NCBI RefSeq assembly: GCF_003286085.1
Contig: NW_020825500.1
Location: 1 to 64,000, forward strand
Reading direction: 5' to 3'
Length of the DNA: 64,000 bases
Source of the DNA: Drosophila persimilis
Taxonomy: Eukaryota > Arthropoda > Insecta > Diptera > Drosophilidae
Positions 62,201 to 64,000 of the stretch are shown piece by piece (positions within the stretch are counted from its first letter, which is position 1; each line of letters starts with the position of its first letter). The notes beneath the pieces were generated by a model. The model was not told the DNA's origin. It did not search any database and was given only the letters and a program-made list of their open reading frames with translations. A program made the position numbers and the translations under genes.

Positions 62201-62757
62201 CGGCGGGTTCAGGATATTTGAATCCCAAACTATTGACGGATAATTCTTCGTCGACGTGCTCAGGATTTTTTGATCCCAAGCTATATAAACTTCCTTCTAC
62301 GTTTACTGAATCACTTTTCATTTCTTTTTCTTCTTCAAAATATTTTTTTATTATATATTCCTTCAACGGAAGGATGGTTTTTCCTTCTATAAAGGTTAAT
62401 TTGTTTAAAGAAAGGACCTCGTCATATATTATTTTCTCCTCATTGTCTTTATAACTTAAAGTCCCCTTTCCTGTATCAATAACAGCTCCGATTTTCTTTA
62501 ATAGGTTAAATCCTATTAGTAAATCTGCCTCCATTCCATCTATTTCATAAAACACTTGTTTTGTGTTGAAAATAGTTATATTATGGAAATATTTAATTAT
62601 TGAAAACCCATTCACTGTAGCAACTTTCTTATAAATTGATAATTCTTTTTTATTTTCGTAAATTCCTTTTTTTATATAACAGGAAGTTGCTCCCGTATCT
62701 ATCAAAACTTTTAATTCTCTGTTTATTTTTTTATCTACTCTTTTTAAGTAGGGCAGT
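59253..62757 (-). pseudogene. pol: Pol polyprotein, copy 4, two frame breaks
   Basis: The frame opens in -1 overlap with the gag end (GLPYLKRVDKK). Piece 1 (to 61089) has protease IDTGATS, a repeat-rich spacer, and reverse transcriptase with AIDLESGFYQ and YMDD (459-462 from Met at 62705). It shifts near 61215. Piece 2 (about 61200-59479) holds the RT end, RNase H (TDASD, HTDHQPLSFA) and integrase HRGLDEN...CEICNK with its DDE core. It stops at ILYNKT; piece 3 (59504-59253) is the integrase C-terminal segment. The second break is common to all copies in the window. Confidence 0.9.
61980..62282 (-). repeat. 21-residue tandem repeat between protease and reverse transcriptase
   Basis: Five consecutive units of the form SLGxKxPExAVVELSDxxxxx. 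The first is 17 residues, and four are exactly 21 (63 bases). The units differ at the DNA level but keep the frame and the core PEHAVVELSD. It lies in the pol spacer, where relatives have no such repeat that I recall. Confidence 0.85.
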
Positions 62758-62758
62758 C

Positions 62759-63967
62759 CTACTTCGGGGGCTGATCTAAAAAATTATCCTCCTCAATGTT
62801 ATTTATCCTCATTGCTTTATTAGCCGGTTGTTCCGACATTTCGTTTGGCTTTCGTTTCTGCGCTTGATTGTCGTTAGACTGATTATTCGGTACTACGTTT
62901 GCCCTAAAATGCTGAGCTTGGTTATAATTGTTATTATTTCTCCTATAATAACCGTTAGTATTCTCCCGATAATTTCTATTGTTATTATTTCCCCTGAATT
63001 GATTGCTGTTCTGTCGGTTCCGGATTTGTATCGATTCGTCTACATCCATTGGTTCTGGGGCCTGATTTTGTGTTCTACTACCCAAGAAATAGGGTTGTCC
63101 CCATGACATGTTATTCCTCTGAAAATCCCTTTTTTGGTCGAATGGTGTACTATTAGTCCTATGTTGTCGTTGGTTGAATCTTAAGGTATTGTAATTATTA
63201 TTCAATGAATTTCTGGGGCCGCTGAATTGGTAGGCAAATTGGGCCCGAATGTTATTAGATTGCAACTCCTGTACCTTTGCCAAGGCATTCGGTAAATCTG
63301 GGGGATTCAATGAAAATAGGATTTCTGCAATGCCGCCGTTTAGGCCAGTGACAAAAATGCGTAAGGCATTGTCTCTAATTTTTTTATTTGATTCTTTGGT
63401 GAATTCACTGTCCTTTCCGTGAGTCATTATTGTCTTATTTATTAACAAGGTCATTTTCTTGTTAACCTCGTTATAGAAATCTATAATTGAAAGGTTCCCT
63501 TGTCGGAGAACGCTTAACTCCTGTTCTATTATGTAAATTGGTCTCTTGTCACTGTAAACAAAGTCAAGTCGTGAAAGTATGGCATCAAAATTTAAAACTG
63601 TCCCGTGGTTGGTCAGTGCGTCATGTGCTGGTCCTGTTATTTTGTTTCTCAAAATTGTTAATGCAATATAATATTGCTTACTTCCTTTCTTATATAACTT
63701 CACTGCAGTTTCTGCAGCTTCCCTCCATCCTACGTATTGGTTTAATCCACCATTGAAAATTGGTAGGGATTCTATTACCTTTAATGTGGTGTCATCTTTT
63801 ATTGTCTCGTCTATTGTTTCTGCCTGATAATCTGATACCTGATCGGATTTAGTTTCTATTTGTTGTTTTAAATTTACAATTTGCTCTTGTACTTGTGAAA
63901 TTTGAAGTGCTATCAATTGTTTGACCAGATCTGCAGTGAGATCGGTCCTTGTTTGAGAGTTAGTCAT
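62759..63967 (-). CDS. gag: Errantivirus Gag, copy 4
   Basis: The protein is 402 aa from ATG. The N-terminal coiled-coil-like part (LVKQLIALQISQVQEQIVNL) is followed by a retrotransposon capsid domain (LPIFNGGLNQYVGWREAAET, LSIIDFYNEVNKKM). The last 150 residues are rich in Asn, Arg and Gln (NNNNRNYRENTNGYYRRNNN) and lack a CCHC knuckle, as is usual in this group. Intact. It makes the particle core; pol overlaps its end in the -1 frame. Confidence 0.9.
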   Translation of the reverse strand: MTNSQTRTDLTADLVKQLIALQISQVQEQIVNLKQQIETKSDQVSDYQAETIDETIKDDTTLKVIESLPIFNGGLNQYVGWREAAETAVKLYKKGSKQYYIALTILRNKITGPAHDALTNHGTVLNFDAILSRLDFVYSDKRPIYIIEQELSVLRQGNLSIIDFYNEVNKKMTLLINKTIMTHGKDSEFTKESNKKIRDNALRIFVTGLNGGIAEILFSLNPPDLPNALAKVQELQSNNIRAQFAYQFSGPRNSLNNNYNTLRFNQRQHRTNSTPFDQKRDFQRNNMSWGQPYFLGSRTQNQAPEPMDVDESIQIRNRQNSNQFRGNNNNRNYRENTNGYYRRNNNNYNQAQHFRANVVPNNQSNDNQAQKRKPNEMSEQPANKAMRINNIEEDNFLDQPPK

Positions 63968-64000
63968 TTTTAGTTTTTCAAAATCTAAAGTTAGTTGATC
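63968..64000 (-). other. Start of the errantivirus leader, cut by the window end
   Basis: 33 bases upstream of the gag ATG; no feature can be supported. The 5' LTR and primer site must lie beyond. Confidence 0.6.

Larger units (their letters stand above)
57424..64000 (-). mobile_element. Errantivirus-like element, copy 4 (3' LTR, env, pol, gag)
   Basis: The most complete copy. Reading on the minus strand from the window end: gag, pol, env, polypurine tract and LTR. The 5' LTR and primer site lie beyond base 64000. Gag, the PR-RT part and env are open; pol has two shifts. The env gene and AGTTAAC LTR ends put it in the insect errantivirus (gypsy/17.6/297) group. Confidence 0.92.

Noticed and set aside
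61993-62454. 153-codon plus-strand frame with repeats (DNSTTACSGFFNPK)
   Set aside because: It is the complement of the in-frame pol tandem repeat; the repeat unit is a multiple of three, so the opposite strand is open as well.

Overview
The window reads as repeat-rich, probably heterochromatic DNA of a fruit fly (Drosophila). The evidence is DINE-1/INE-1-type Helentron sequences with the typical start and 3' hairpin, an mdg1/412-type LTR element primed by tRNA-Arg, an errantivirus with env, a LOA/Bilbo-like LINE, a copia-like element and Polinton/Maverick DNA. An obscura-group species is my guess from the LOA element; the sequence does not prove it. I recognise no host protein-coding gene.

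Layout. 1-7919: a minus-strand mdg1/412-like element, its left LTR cut by the window edge, inserted into a Polinton. 7920-18856: Polinton copy 1 (right part), with a rearranged start, a broken PolB, a truncated DINE-1 and a right terminal inverted repeat (TIR). 18857-24293: GC-richer DNA without a recognised transposon or gene. 24294-28552: 5'-truncated errantivirus copy A (pol end, env, LTR). 28553-44745: Polinton copy 2, inserted in the LTR of A. Its right end (PolB N-terminus and right flank) is replaced by an inverted copy of its own left end. That inverted copy runs past the Polinton into LTR and env (44746-45872). 45873-50935: errantivirus copy A', a near-identical duplicate of A. 50936-57423: a copia-like element broken by a LOA/Bilbo-like LINE. 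57424-64000: the most complete errantivirus copy (copy 4: LTR, env, pol, gag), on the minus strand.

The Polinton is compact and virus-like. A minus-strand cluster runs from an uncharacterised 171-aa gene through a CCHC mini-protein, packaging ATPase, small core-like protein, capsid-type genes and adenain-like protease. A short bidirectional promoter separates it from a plus-strand pair (a 229-aa protein and a chromodomain integrase). PolB converges on these from the other end. The left end adds small genes: a two-finger C2H2 protein, an OB-like protein that looks spliced, and a 99-aa protein. A 117-aa very acidic protein lies inside the 1.48-kb TIR, so it is present at both ends.

None of the elements looks fully functional. 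Both Polinton integrases have Asn where the second catalytic Asp should be. PolB, capsid, pol, env and LINE ORF2 genes carry stops, frameshifts or insertions. The copies are nearly identical, so the dominant recent process is segmental and inverted duplication, not fresh transposition.
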